Below are positions 12,674 through 24,888 of a stretch of DNA of 64,000 nucleotides, piece after piece. The stretch is from Geosiphon pyriformis (Eukaryota > Glomeromycota > Glomeromycetes > Archaeosporales > Geosiphonaceae). Positions within the stretch are counted from its first letter, which is position 1, and every line of letters starts with the position of its first letter. The notes beneath the pieces were generated by a model, which ran no database searches, was not told where the DNA came from, and saw nothing but the letters and a program-made list of their open reading frames with translations. The position numbers and the translations under genes were made by a program. Location: contig JAAOMT010000040.1 in the NCBI GenBank assembly GCA_016748015.1, positions 750,754 to 814,753 of the forward strand. Direction: 5' to 3'.

Positions 12674-13648
12674 AAGATGAGATCTATGCTAGACTTCATC
12701 ACCACCAGCAGCGACCAAATATGCAACAAAGGGCCATTAATAAATTAAAAACCCTATTAAATGATCAGCATCAGTGGTTTAATACAATAGAAGTTGAAAG
12801 TTTTATGGATGAACTTCAAAAGAAAGAAGAAAAAGAAAGTGATGATGAAAATGCAAGTGATATCGCTTCAGAAAGTGATATCATTCACTCTGACGTGGAA
12901 GAAAAAATGCACGAGCTGGTAAGTTAAATAGGTTTTTATGTTGTTACTCTTTATTTGTGTAGAAAATCATTTAAATAACTAACGTCTTTACTGTTTTTTA
13001 AAATAGAATTATCCAGAAGAACTTGAAGAATCTACAAATAAGAGAGAGGATGAGTCAGATGAAAAATGGATTCTTTCAACAGGAAAAGATGTTTATGAAG
13101 TTTTAAACGAGTTTAAATCAAAAATTCCACCGACAAATGCTTATCTCTAGTAATTATTAAATGATTATTCTGTTTCATAAAGGATATAATTGCTAATATT
13201 CTAATTTTTATTTATCAGTCCAGCATACTTTGGGATTCTTGATTTGTCTGGAGAAGAACCAGAAGTCATGGAATTGTTTACTGCTGAAGAATGGGCTGAA
13301 ATGAAGACAGACTTTGACAAAACAGTAGTCCTCAAAGAAATGGACACAACGGAAGAAGCATTACTCTATGATTTGTTTGATAAAATTGAGCAGGTAAATA
13401 TGTTTCTTTTGGATTTTTTTTGCGAAATCGTGGTTAATATTAATTCTATCTAGGTATTGGAAAAAAAAAATCAAAGGACATCGTCACGGATATCGAGGAG
13501 TGTATTATTAAGGTTTTAATTTTGAAAATTGATTCATTTGGATTTATTTATTTTCAAATCGAAATTTATCTATTTAATTTCGAAATTTATTTATTTCATT
13601 TCGAACTTCTTTTAATTTCAAAACTATTTTAATTTTAGGGACATCTGA
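12550..13648 (+). CDS. Hypothetical protein, five exons, flanked by an inverted repeat
   Basis: Exons 12,550-12,918, 13,007-13,149, 13,219-13,393, 13,454-13,512 and 13,639-13,648 join in phase with GT-AG introns to give about 251 codons; the last two junctions are less certain. The N-terminus is helical (IIEEYLNTTKY ... SILQYIES). The middle is acidic and Glu/Asp/Ser-rich, and the later part contains KWILSTGKDVYEVLNEF and LDLSGEEPEVMELFTAEEWAEM. This layout resembles uncharacterised proteins I associate with Glomeromycotina genomes, a memory-based impression only. A polypyrimidine tract and CAG just before the ATG suggest a 5' UTR intron. The first exon is partly duplicated in inverted orientation downstream, so the gene may travel with a foldback element. 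Function unknown. Confidence 0.6.
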
Positions 13649-13816
13649 AGATAAATGTAATCCGACGAGTGATTCAAACATAGTACGTATCTTTATTTAA
13701 TTTTTTTTTTGCATTACGATTTAATATAAGCGTTCACACAAAATGCTATGTAGTGTCTACAATTTGGATCGATTAAAGCCACCTATGTCAGAAAGTTCTT
13801 TCTCAATAACTTTACC

Positions 13817-14236
13817 AGGATGCTCACATTATCAATAGATAAACCATGCTTGGATTCTATGTATTGTAAAATAGATAGAATTGACCATCGATTGTATTTG
13901 GTAGTATTGAGATATTCTTCAATAATAGAATCATACATTCTGAAAAGAAATAAGTCATTCATTAAGTTGCTGTGTGTATAATAATAGACAAGACCAACTT
14001 GATTGAGAATCAGCCTTTGGACATGCATGTACCAAAGGGATTCAGCAGATTGCTTCCAACCATCTGACGCAGGAGCAAATGGCCAGTACGCCAGTAGGAA
14101 AACATGGCAAAATCAGCCTTTGGGCACGCACGTATGCACCAAAAGGGATCCAGATTTTGCTTCCAACCACCTGACGCAGGAGCAAAGGCCAATACGCCAA
14201 TATGAAAAAATACCTAGATAATGAAGATGGGTTTAA
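13817..14236 (-). repeat. Right arm of the inverted repeat, with truncated exon copy
   Basis: Reverse complement of the left arm. It contains a truncated copy of exon 1 of the gene at 12,550 (reading IIEEYLNTTKYNRWSILSI on the minus strand) and two copies of the tandem unit. The copy ends at GCATCCTG followed by GTAAAG, a splice-donor-like sequence, where the left arm continues as coding sequence. About 1.1 kb separates the arms. Confidence 0.8.
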
Positions 14237-14424
14237 CAGTCAGTTGAAAATCATTTTTTTTTGATTGATTAAGCTTTTTATATAGCATACCGTCAGAAAT
14301 TCGATATCTTTGGGCTAACTAATAAATAAAGTCCAACGTGAAAAACTCTAAATAAAACACCGATACCACCTATTAACACTTTAATATTTAATGAGCATCA
14401 TTTATTCATTTTACAATGTTGATG

Positions 14425-14755
14425 TTAAATAATTTTGAAATTTTCCCGTTTGTGTCCATATAGCCTAAACACCACAATCCGTTGTAGCTGAACATAACTA
14501 ATTAAATCATTCAATTTTACATCGAATTGATTAGCATCCCATTTACAAATGCCATATACTTCACATTCAGTGAGAAAAGAACAAGGATAAGGCAAAACAA
14601 TTTCTTGGTTTTGATTTTCGAGGATAACCTTTTGAAGGCGAAATAGGGATTGTAAGACTGGTTGCAAAGGATTAACTGTGCTTTGGAGGCTGCTATTCTT
14701 TTTCAGCTGCAGTTTGAGGCTTTTTATGGAGTTTGGAATCTCTGTTATTAACAGT
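14425..14755 (-). pseudogene. Fragment of an F-box/LRR-like protein
   Basis: An open frame of about 110 codons with no upstream ATG in frame. It reads as leucine-rich-repeat-like text: IPNSIKSLKLQLKKN, LQSLFRLQKVILENQNQ, ISYVQLQRIVVFRLYG. The pattern resembles the C-terminal LRR part of F-box proteins abundant in Glomeromycotina. The N-terminal F-box is absent, so this is taken as a truncated remnant. Assignment is by pattern only. Confidence 0.35.
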
Positions 14756-14885
14756 GTTTGAATTCATTGATTTCATTTTTACTGAATCAAAAGAAAGTGT
14801 AGAACAATTTTATATTTTGCAAATTTCAGTGAGAAGTTGTATACGGTAAATATCCTTTTGAAAGAAGCTTATTTATTACTTTTAT

Positions 14886-14963
14886 GTTATAACCGATCGA
14901 TTTTCGATCAGCGCCACTGTGGCTTCTTCAATGGCCACATTGGATGATCGGTCTCTGTTATAA
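14886..14963. repeat. GC-richer imperfect palindrome
   Basis: A 78-base island richer in GC than its surroundings. The arms TTATAACCGATC and GATCGGT...TTATAA are complementary, and an inner pair GCCACTGTGGC / GGCCACATTGG continues the symmetry. It could be a small foldback element or a structured transcript. Confidence 0.5.
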
Positions 14964-17090
14964 TTTTCCAAAAACTATTGAGGAAAATATTTACAAAATT
15001 TAGAAACCAAATAAATTTTATCGATTAACAAACTCTGATTATAAATATTACCCATATTTAAGTCTCTATAATTAATTTATTTGATATTTAGTAATTATAT
15101 AATTTCTAAATATTTTATTTATACATGGATCAAATTGCTTTTGAAAAAAGATTTTTTTTTCTATTTTTTAAGAGACTTGATCAGTTTTTATAAATCTATG
15201 GTATATATAAAAGAGTTTTAAGTCTTGATTTTCTTGGTAATAATATCTTTAAATATAATATGTCATATTTGAACAAACTAAAATCTTTTAAATTATATTG
15301 ATATTAATATTCATAATTTTTTTATAACTTTTTTGTTGAAAAACTTCTTTTTCTATTTTTTAAAAAAACTACAAAAAACAATAGTTGCAGAAAGTCTTGA
15401 GCCAAATCATACTTATTTTCATCAAATGATGGGTGATCGTAAAAGTAAAATTAAATAAATTAAGCAATTATATTTCGGACAGTGAATAAAGAGAGTTTGA
15501 TAGTGAGATAATTAATTTTCCCGATCCATTTTTATGCCTATACTGGTTATTCTATAAATAAGTAATGAGTATAATTTAGGTCGTCAGATAAATAAAAAAT
15601 TCAACTCCGTTGAAGTAATATTCACCATCTGAATGTTTGGATAATTATGAGAAGAATTTTTATGAAGTTTATTATTTGAACAACTCGAATTAGAAAGTGA
15701 TCTAGTAGATTTTTTTAAAATTGCAATTGTTTCTTGTGTAAATATTAAATTTCTTGAAAATTTTTTTTTTTTTATATAGTTTTGCAGCAACTATGAGACA
15801 CGTCAATTCAAGCTTCTCATTTCATTATGATCCTTATTTTGGTAAAATCATAGGATATTGTTGTCCAGAATCATATCTCTGCTTTTCATTCATTTGTAAA
15901 TTGCTTAACTCAATTACATAGAGTAAAGTTAGAAAAATTTTTAGTATATTGTATGATTAAGCAGTTAATTTCGCAAAGATGTTTCCAAATACCATAAATA
16001 AATTTGAAAATATTTATAATTCCAGTGTTCAATTAGCCAGTTAATCAAGCATTTAAATTTTGTTTAAGATGAACAAACTCTTTTAAAATAATTTTGCTTC
16101 TTCCTAATTTAACGATTATTTTTTATCCACTAGCTTTTTAATCACAAAAAGAAAGTAGAGATCAAATTAAAATTGTAAGAATAATTTAATATTTTTGTTA
16201 AAGTTCTTAAATTTACAGGAAATTGCACAAAAATTATTATGAAATAATAAAATAAAATAAAACTTGAAACAGAATAATTTTGAAAAATTTAAATATAATT
16301 GTAGATCCAAAATTGAATATTCGCAAGCCTTTACAAAAAATTAGAAATTGTCTTGATACACTTTATGCTTTAAATCCCAGATTTTGAAATTTGAAAAAAA
16401 TTTCATTTCCAACTTAATGAAAAAGAAATTAAGAAGTATAGAAATTTCATTTGTGGTCTTAAACATAAGCTAAATAATCTTTAATGCATTGATCCCATAG
16501 AGGCTGATTTTTTTAATTATGACCATAGTTGCAACTAGAACTTCAATTCTTTTTGAAATAATGGTAATAACTTGACATACTAATATTGTATTTTTTTTCC
16601 AATGGTAAAATATTTTGTAATTTAAATACACTAAATTTTCTTTTTAATGTTTCAAATCATACTGAGAATATTGAGCGAAGTTTAGCTATTAAAATGTCAC
16701 TCAAAGCTTTATTTAATATCAAGAACCAATTAAAAAGTTCAATTTCCCTTATCACTTTTCTTTTGGGACTAAACTATATCTTGTTGAAAAAGCGCTGGAG
16801 GCTCCTAAAGAAGTTGAAATAAGAAAAAAGCAAAATTCTAATGTTCTTTCAATTCGCACCGATCATATAATTAATTGGACAATCGCTGTTATACAAGAAA
16901 AAATATTTTACCCATCCCAAATTTTAAAAGCCAGATAATTTTTTTCCCAAACCAGATATTTCACAGCCTGTTAATTTATCTAGTCTCAATAAGAGTTTTG
17001 ACACTAAAAGAAAATTTATATCAAAAAGAATTTCCCAAGAGAGAAAAACTCTCATAGGTCAATCCCAGTACGATATTCTGAAATTTTATA
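14964..17090. other. Intergenic AT-rich region left of the DNA transposon
   Basis: Very AT-rich. Short frames at 15,584, 16,586 and 16,875 show no motif and are not called. The region ends at the TA dinucleotide (17,089-17,090) that is the target duplication of the transposon. Confidence 0.5.
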
Positions 17091-17117
17091 TGGTGCAAAC
17101 CATTTATAGTCATCAAA
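17091..17117 (+). repeat. Left terminal inverted repeat
   Basis: Matches the reverse complement of 22,777-22,803 at 26 of 27 bases (one G/A difference). The same sequence starts the second copy at 51,495. Confidence 0.9.
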
Positions 17118-17429
17118 CAATTTATATAATTTTAAATTGTATCTAGTCTTCCAATTTTAATAATATTAAAAAACTAAACTGTAAATATGATAGATTAAGT
17201 TCTTCTCTTTCACATTTACAGTTTAATTTTTTGAATTATATTATATTTTATAAAGTTATTAAAGTTTAAAATTAGCCACTTCTATTATTAATCTTTAATT
17301 TTCGGATGCCGATCAATCAGATTTTAGCCAATAAGCAATCATTAAAGTCACGTTACCACGTAATAAATCATCAAAGTATTATCATTTTCAGAAAGGTTTT
17401 CAATAAATATTATTCTAATCATTAGATGA

Positions 17430-20300
17430 TCACTTTTTTATAAAAATATAATATCTCTCGGCCTGCATGTCTTCTGCTGGTGACATGGCACCATTAATCA
17501 TAAATATTCCATTTACACCACTATTATATTCGGTTATCATTATCAAGACAAAAACCCAAATATCAATATTGTTTATATCAGGTGCCAAAACAATCATAAA
17601 AGTACTATAAATAATTGTCAAAGAATTTGGGAATGTCATTTGCACTTTATTTGTAATCTTGTGTTTTTCTTGATAAACATTGGAAACAACCAGCTATGGT
17701 GCTGGAAGCAGCAGATTTGAAGCAAGAATTAGAATAATTGTAATATAATTGGCTGTTAACTTAAGAGTAATACTGTGAACAAAATATTTACTATTAAGAA
17801 ACATTGTAAAAGATCAATTACTCATCTTAACTATTATATCTTGAAACAAGAGTGCAGCTCAAAATTTATGAAAAAAATTAATACAATTAATTTTTTAATA
17901 AATAAACTCTGCAGTAAATTATAGATGACTTAACATTATATATTATAATGTTTAAAGCATGCATCTTAGAGTGAGCAATACTATTTGATGACTTGGTAGA
18001 TGTCTCTAATTTCTTTTTATTCATGGTTAAAAAAGTCTGCCAAATGCTTTTGTAAACACTATAATTGTTGACTTTCATGTAATTCTTAGGTTTTTTTGTA
18101 TAGTAAGTTCAATATCTGTCTTGTTATCTAATATTTAATCAATAATTTGCATTCTATCAAAGTTGGTTTCTTTTTCTATGTATTTGTTTTCATTATGTAA
18201 ATACATTAGTTCAGACAGATATGAAGTTTTTTCTGAAAATCTTAAAACAAAGCTTTCAAAATAAATTAAGGAAACTGAATAGAATAATGTTGTAGTTGAA
18301 AACAATTGATCATATAACTTGACTATTAAATTAGACAAAATATATGGCTGGCTAATATTTGTATCATCCGAAACTTTGATTTTCAACTTTATTTTTCTAA
18401 ATGTTTATTTTATATATGCTAATTTTCAAAGACATTTGTTAGTTTTTGTTGTTGTATAGTGGCATATAATAATAGAAATATAAATAGAAAAAAAATTTGT
18501 TTATTTTGAGTTTTTAATGTATTATCAATTGATTTTTGATTAAGAATATACTGCATAAAAGAAATCAAAACAGATTCTGTTAAAAAACTTTCTATAATTT
18601 ATGGTGTTAAATAGTATATTATGTGTACTAATATAACTTCAGATACAAAGAGAAGTATTTTTCTAATTGTTAATAGTAGTAAAAAATTTCAATACCACTA
18701 CATATGAAGATTTATATACATGAATATTATTGTTATTAAATTCTTCAAGATATCCTATAAATAGATTCTATGGAATTAAACTTACAGTAATTACATAATA
18801 ATTTTAAAACAAATGTTATATCTTAAACATAATATAACATTTTTCTACAATATCTTGCATCATATATTTTTCAATAACTGATGTTTTGAACACTTTTTTT
18901 TTGTAAAATTTTAGGAATAGATTGTGTTTTATCTGGTAAAAGAAATAATTAAAAGCTTAAAAATGTAAAACATAAGAGTAGCATTTATGATTAAAAATTA
19001 ATTTAATTAGATCTGAAAAAAAAAGAATCTGCAAACCATTTTTGCAATCTATAAAAGATAAAAAACAGTAAGCAACTTTGAAAATTTTGACCAGCATCAT
19101 TTTTATTATAATGTAAATACTTATTTTGAATTTACAAATAACTTTTCAATGATTATAATATTGTATTTCAAAGAATTACTTGGATCTAAAAGATATATGA
19201 AATTCTCTGTAATAAAAGTTTCTGGTTAAATTTAATATTTGAATGATGAATTATACCAAAAAAAATATAATAACTAAAATACTTATTATATATTCGACCA
19301 AATTATGATCTAATTTTAGAATTGGTTTCTAAGCTGTAAAAAAAATTTCAATTGTTGAATATTTTAACAACTTATTAAAATATTATATATAATAGCTTAT
19401 AATAGTATTCAAGAAACTTATATTAGTTAGTGTTAATTTAGGGGAATTAGGTTGGAATTGAATAATCTTTGGCTTTACCTTGATTAAAAAAACTGAAATT
19501 GTCTTAAAGCTTATAACTTTGAATAACTCTTTTTTATTAATGTTATATATTTTCTAATAAGTTTGTTTTAATGCAAAAAATGTATGAAATGTATTAGTTT
19601 AAATAGATAAAACCCAGATTTTTTTGTAAAGGTCTAATAAACTTCTCACTTGTAAGAATTTGGCATCTTTGAAAATACATAAATTATCATTAAAATACAT
19701 GGCATTTTTAAAATCAATTGTAAATTCTGATTAAATTCATAAATAAATAATATTCTTTTCGAATTTTTTATTAATATAATATAGAAAACATATGTCAAGT
19801 GTTAAGTGACTGATAAGAAAGAAATGCATAGTACCAATTTCGATCATGTTTAAGGATTTTGGTTCTTTGATTACATTATAATATTTTGGATATTTTTCTT
19901 TGGATAATAAATTCATAAATAATTTGGCATATTATCAACTACTGAATATGAAAATAAGAGATCACAACTAGACTGTAATACTAAAAATTGAAATCTATCT
20001 CAAATATTCTTATTTACTATCTTTTTGATCAATATTATTTGCAATAAATCTTTCATTAGCTCTGAGAAATTGGCTTCAATTTGAAAATTAGATTTCTTTT
20101 GAGTTAGTTATTTAATTGTCAATGTTAGATTTTTTTGCCCAAATTTTTTGTCATAAGTCAAAGAGGTTTTTGTGATAACTATTTTTATTAATGTTACCTG
20201 AATTTTCAGTTCAGATGATCTTCTCAATCCCAATAAAAAATTTCTTTTGATTATTGCTGAAGGTGCTTTCTTTGATTGCTTTTTATCCAAAACTACAAAA
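17430..20300 (-). pseudogene. Unidentified transposon ORF, opposite strand to the transposase
   Basis: Minus-strand coding remnants run from about 20,300 (reads KKAPSAIIKRNFLLGLRRSS) through 18,386-18,135 to a C-terminal block ending at 17,430. That block contains NNIDIWVFV, ITEYNSGVNGIF and QAERYYIFIKK. The C-terminal block is also found at 51,850-52,115 in the second copy with many synonymous or conservative changes, so it was under coding constraint. The parts in between are broken by stops and probably by introns; exact exons are not resolved. I do not recognise the family. The orientation, divergent from the transposase, suggests a second element-encoded protein. Confidence 0.5.
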
Positions 20301-20476
20301 CAGAAATTAAAGTTTAAATTAAAACCAAAGAGATTTAAAAAATAGATATATATCTAAGTTAAAAACGCCATTTTTATTGTAATACAATTTTGTTGTATAA
20401 CATTACATGGTTTAAATTCTTTAATTCTGTTCAAGCACCAATTACACACTAGATTAATATCACATTACATAAAAAA

Positions 20477-22619
20477 ATGCCACTTCATTTTAAAGAAAAA
20501 AGAAAAGCTAAAAATCAAGTTAGAAATATAAAAAAATCATATAAAAAAACACATTATACCACTTTAATAAATAATTATAATATTAAAGTAAACAAATTTA
20601 ACAGATTAAATGTTAGTAATAAAAAGTGAAGTGACAATAATAACAGTAGATGGGATAATACAGAAAATATAGAAGCTGTAATTAGAATAAATATAAAATT
20701 AAAAAAACTTAGTTTAGTATGAAAAAACAACAATCATTTAGAAAAAAAGAAGCAAGACTTTTACATAACAAAAAAATACCAAAGTTAATCTATTATAATA
20801 AATATGGACCAAATGATTTATTCACCAAAGTAGCAGTTGAAACTAAAAAAATTATTACTTTTTTTAATATTAGTAATACTCAAACTACAGGCTTACAATG
20901 GCCCAAATTTAATAAATCTTCAAGTAATTCAGAAAGTAAGGTTGATCTATATGCTAGTTAAATAAAAAAAGGGCAAAAGTTAAAAGAATATTTAAAAAAA
21001 CAACATGTTCAGTTAATTGTTATCAAATATAATCAAAAAAGAGCTATTTTTGAATATTTTACTTTGTTAAATAATAATAATGAACATGAAAAAATTAATG
21101 CCAATTTGAAAATTACCCAGAAGATTTTTATTGATGGTAATATATGAAAAGCATGAAAAATTCGATATTTAGCAAAGTATTAGTTGCTTAATAATAAGCT
21201 TTCAACATTAAAATATAGAAAACATCAAAAAACAATTAAAATAATTGATGATAAAAACATTGTAAAAAGATGTTATATTTGGATTAAAAACCAAACTTTA
21301 ATGTTACTCCAGTCATATTTAAAAAATTTATTGAGCATGAATTGTTTTTTAATATTGGAATAATGAAGAAAAAAAATATTAGTCTTATAACTGTAGTAAG
21401 ATGGCTTAAAATTCTTGGTTATTTATTTCAACAATATCATCAAGGCTTATATTATGATAAACATAAAAAAAATGATATCTTATAATCTCGAAAAGAATTT
21501 TAAAAAAAAATATATGAGCATAAAAAGTATATGTCAAAGTATGAAGATAAATTTATGAATTGAATACATCCTAACTTACTTAATAGAAAAAAAAAGTTTT
21601 TATAGTTCATAATAAATGCATTTTTTATTCAAATAATATTAAATATGGCATATAAGCTAAGCATAAAAATTTGCCACTAAGAAAAAAAGAAAATAAAAGA
21701 TCAATTATAATCAATGAATTTTTAATTGAAATTAATAGATATTTACATTTACAACAAAATAATATAAAAAACTATTTTAATATACCAAAAAAGACACAAT
21801 GCTATTTATAACCTAGTGTAAATTAAGATAATTATTGGACAGCAGACCATCTTTTTAAACAAATTAAATATAAAACAATTCCAATTTTTGAGAAATTATA
21901 TCTAGATTATATAACCATATTTGCTTTTGATAATAGTTCTAATCATGTAGTATTTAGTAAAGATGCTTTAATTGTAAGCAAAATAAATTTAAGTCTAGGT
22001 AAAAAGCAATTATTAATGCAAAATACTTTTTTTGGATTAGATAATCAATTACAATTAATGATCTTTCTGGAAACATATTCAGATGAAAAACTTTAAAGAT
22101 TGCCTAAAAGAATTAAACAAGTATTAATAGAATAAAAAAAATGGTCATTAAAAAGATTAATATTAGAATGCAAAAAATGCAAAAAAAAAATCAAAAATTC
22201 TTTGAAAGTTTTTTGTTGTGCATATTAAGTAATATCTTTGGAATCCAATTTTTTGTTCAAAAAAATACAATTGAAGAATTAATCAAAAGTATAGGACATA
22301 AGTGCATTTTTTTCCAAAATGTCATTGCAAATTAAATTTTATTGAAAGATATTGGGGAGCTGTTAAAAGAATTGCATGTAACAAATACAATTATTCATGG
22401 AAAAAATTACAAAGAACAGTGTCTGAAAGTCTTGAATCAGTATTTTTAATGACTATCAGACGATTTTCAAGAAAATTTTGGTGTTATATAGAGCTTTATA
22501 GAAAAAATCTTAGTGGAAAATTCGTAGAATATGTTATAAAAAAGTATAAATCTCATAGAAGAATTCCAGATAATATTCTTGAAGAATTAGACAAATTAAA
22601 TAATATTCAAACTTTGTAA
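20477..22619 (+). pseudogene. DDE transposase remnant
   Basis: Starts with an ATG at 20,477 (MPLHFKEKRKAKNQ) and continues through many frameshifts and stops to 22,619. Clear landmarks are an FDNSSNH block near 21,930 holding the second acidic residue, and near 22,330-22,560 the block LNFIERYWGAVKR followed by KKYKSHRRIPDNI. NFIExxWxxxK is the third-acid motif of the Tc1/mariner-IS630 DDE/DDD fold, and the tail resembles a transposase family common in fungal genomes (recalled, not searched). Located between the divergent promoter gap and the right TIR. Inactive. Confidence 0.8.
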
Positions 22620-22776
22620 TATTGTATTTGGTTTTATATTATATAAAATTTAATAAAATTTTATTTTTTATTATAAATAATATATTAAAAACACATGTAT
22701 ATTAACCAATAAAATTTAATTATATAAATAAAAACACGTGAAGATCATCATTTAAAATTTCGGACTGATCTACATT

Positions 22777-22803
22777 TTTGATGATTATAAATGGTTTGCA
22801 CCA
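22777..22803 (-). repeat. Right terminal inverted repeat
   Basis: Ends in GGTTTGCACCA followed by TA; complementary to 17,091-17,117. Confidence 0.9.
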
Positions 22804-24888
22804 TATACATTTCATTGCTACTTTCTTTAAAAATTTTATAAAATGATATTAGTTTACACTTTTTATATTTTTAACTTTCGAACCTCACTAAAACCAGCAG
22901 CATTTAAATTTTTAAGTTTGATTTTGAATATATGTCTAATCAAGCAATATTAATAACATTTTGGTTTTTTAATTTTCAAATAAATATGTGCAATATCCAA
23001 TTAAAATGAACTAAATCCTTCTGAAAGGTGAACATTTAAAATACTGTTGCATTAAAACATTAATGCAGAACGTTTATGCGGTAAAATATTAAAAAGATCG
23101 ACAGCCATTTTTTAGGTTTGTAAATTAATAATTTCGGACTTTGAAGATTTCAAATGTCAAAGTGAATTGCTGCTAAAGAATTGAAAATGTTTACATTTCC
23201 AATTAAAACTACTTGCAATCTCCTTGGTTCTATATTAATTGGCTTCAATATGAAACTTTACATCAATAAAGCTCTTTGATATGGACGTTAAAATCAAAAG
23301 GTTTTTTTTTTTGCTTCGAAGCTGACTATTATTATGCTGTTTCAGCATGTCTTCATTATAAATTCAAAACATGATCGATTTAGCAAGTTTTAATTAGTCC
23401 AATTGCTTTAAGGTTGAGTTTTAATTTATTTTGGATAATAAAGATTTGGAAAATACACTTTTCTCAGTTATTATAAACCACTTTAAATATTCTTTTTTCC
23501 CATCTAATTATTAAATAGTATAACTAGAAATTAAATTAAAATATTTTTTCCAAATAAATAAACAGTTTAGCGATTATTTGAAAAATAAAAACTTTTTAAG
23601 GTTTTTGACTATTTACAATAGACATTACAAGGATCTTTATTGGGAGAAAATCCTTAATTTGAGGCTTTCCTGTTGCAAATTCTCATAATAATATGAATAT
23701 ACCCAGCAATTTTATACATTTCTCTCTTAAAAATTCTATTGAATTAATTCATATATTCCCTTTTTTCCTTGCTGCTATCGTTTTATTGTTTACAAATTGA
23801 CATAATCTAAGGTCATCAACTCTTATTTTATGTTTAGTATATTCTACGTGATTGTCAGCTAAATTTTTGAATGAATAGTTTCTTCTTAAACAAATATTAT
23901 CCATAGAACAAAGATTTATCTGCATGGTATATCTGCATTTAGCATAACCTATTTGTATTGCTTTCTGAAACAACATATCAATTATCCAAAACCTCAAGCT
24001 ATTGATTTTGTGAACAACTATATATTTAGTCTTTTTTCAATCGAAATATATTTTGACCTTACTCGAATTCTTAAAATGAGGAGTATCCCAATTTTATACT
24101 ATCAAACAGATTTCTATTTGCAAAAGAAATCGGAAAAAATAAAATAAATTCTAATCATAAAACGTGTGTTACTGCTTCCAAAATTTTATTTTTATTCACT
24201 AAAAGAAACAAAAACTGAAATGGGTTATTTAATTTTATCTTTGAAAAGTCTATTTTCAAAAAAAGGAGATTATAATTGCCTCTATAGCAAACCTATTCGT
24301 GAAATCTAGCTTCACTTTATAATTTTAATTTTGAGATAACATAAAAAAAAAAAAAAAAAAGAAAATTCTAAAAGATCTTTTTTTTATTTCTCTAAAGCGA
24401 GAAATTGAATAACTGGACTTTGAACTTCATATACGCTTTTTGCTCGTAACTAATCAAACAATATAATATAAAAATATGACTATCACTTATTTATCGAAGG
24501 TTGATACCAACCTTCTCAATTTTCAAAATTTTTAACATTGAAGAGATAGTTAAAAAATTTCATACTTCTTCATAATTGATTAGTGGTTAAATATATAACT
24601 AATTATTCTTACAATCGAAATTTTGACCCATTGATTTTTCGTTTGGATGAGTGAATTCCAACTTGACAATTTTTTGAAAAATCAAAAAGTTTAAAAAATT
24701 TCAAAATCATAATATCATATTAGGGTTTGCGAGAAAAACAGATTGCCAGTTAGGAAACTAAAAAGTCTCACTAAGTTTCATAGCCTATACTAAATTAACT
24801 TATGATAATTTACATATCTGCTCTAGTAAAACATATTAGCTCTAGGAGCTTTAATTTTAATAAACACTATATATTCTAAAAAATAATA
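22804..24888. other. Intergenic AT-rich region
   Basis: Two kilobases between the transposon and the kelch gene with no supported coding frame. A poly-A run lies near 24,344-24,360. The last part is the 3' flank of the kelch gene. Confidence 0.5.

Larger units (their letters stand above)
17091..22803. mobile_element. Decayed two-gene DNA transposon with TIRs and TA target duplication
   Basis: A 5.7 kb element bounded by 27-bp terminal inverted repeats beginning TGGTGCAAACCATTTATA, with TA at 17,089-17,090 and 22,804-22,805. TA duplication and the transposase remnant fit the Tc1/mariner-IS630-type DDE superfamily in a broad sense. Two decayed genes diverge from about 20.3-20.5 kb: a plus-strand transposase running to the right end and an unidentified minus-strand ORF running to the left end. 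A second copy of the left end, including part of the minus-strand ORF, lies at 51,495. Many stop codons show that this copy is inactive. Confidence 0.85.
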
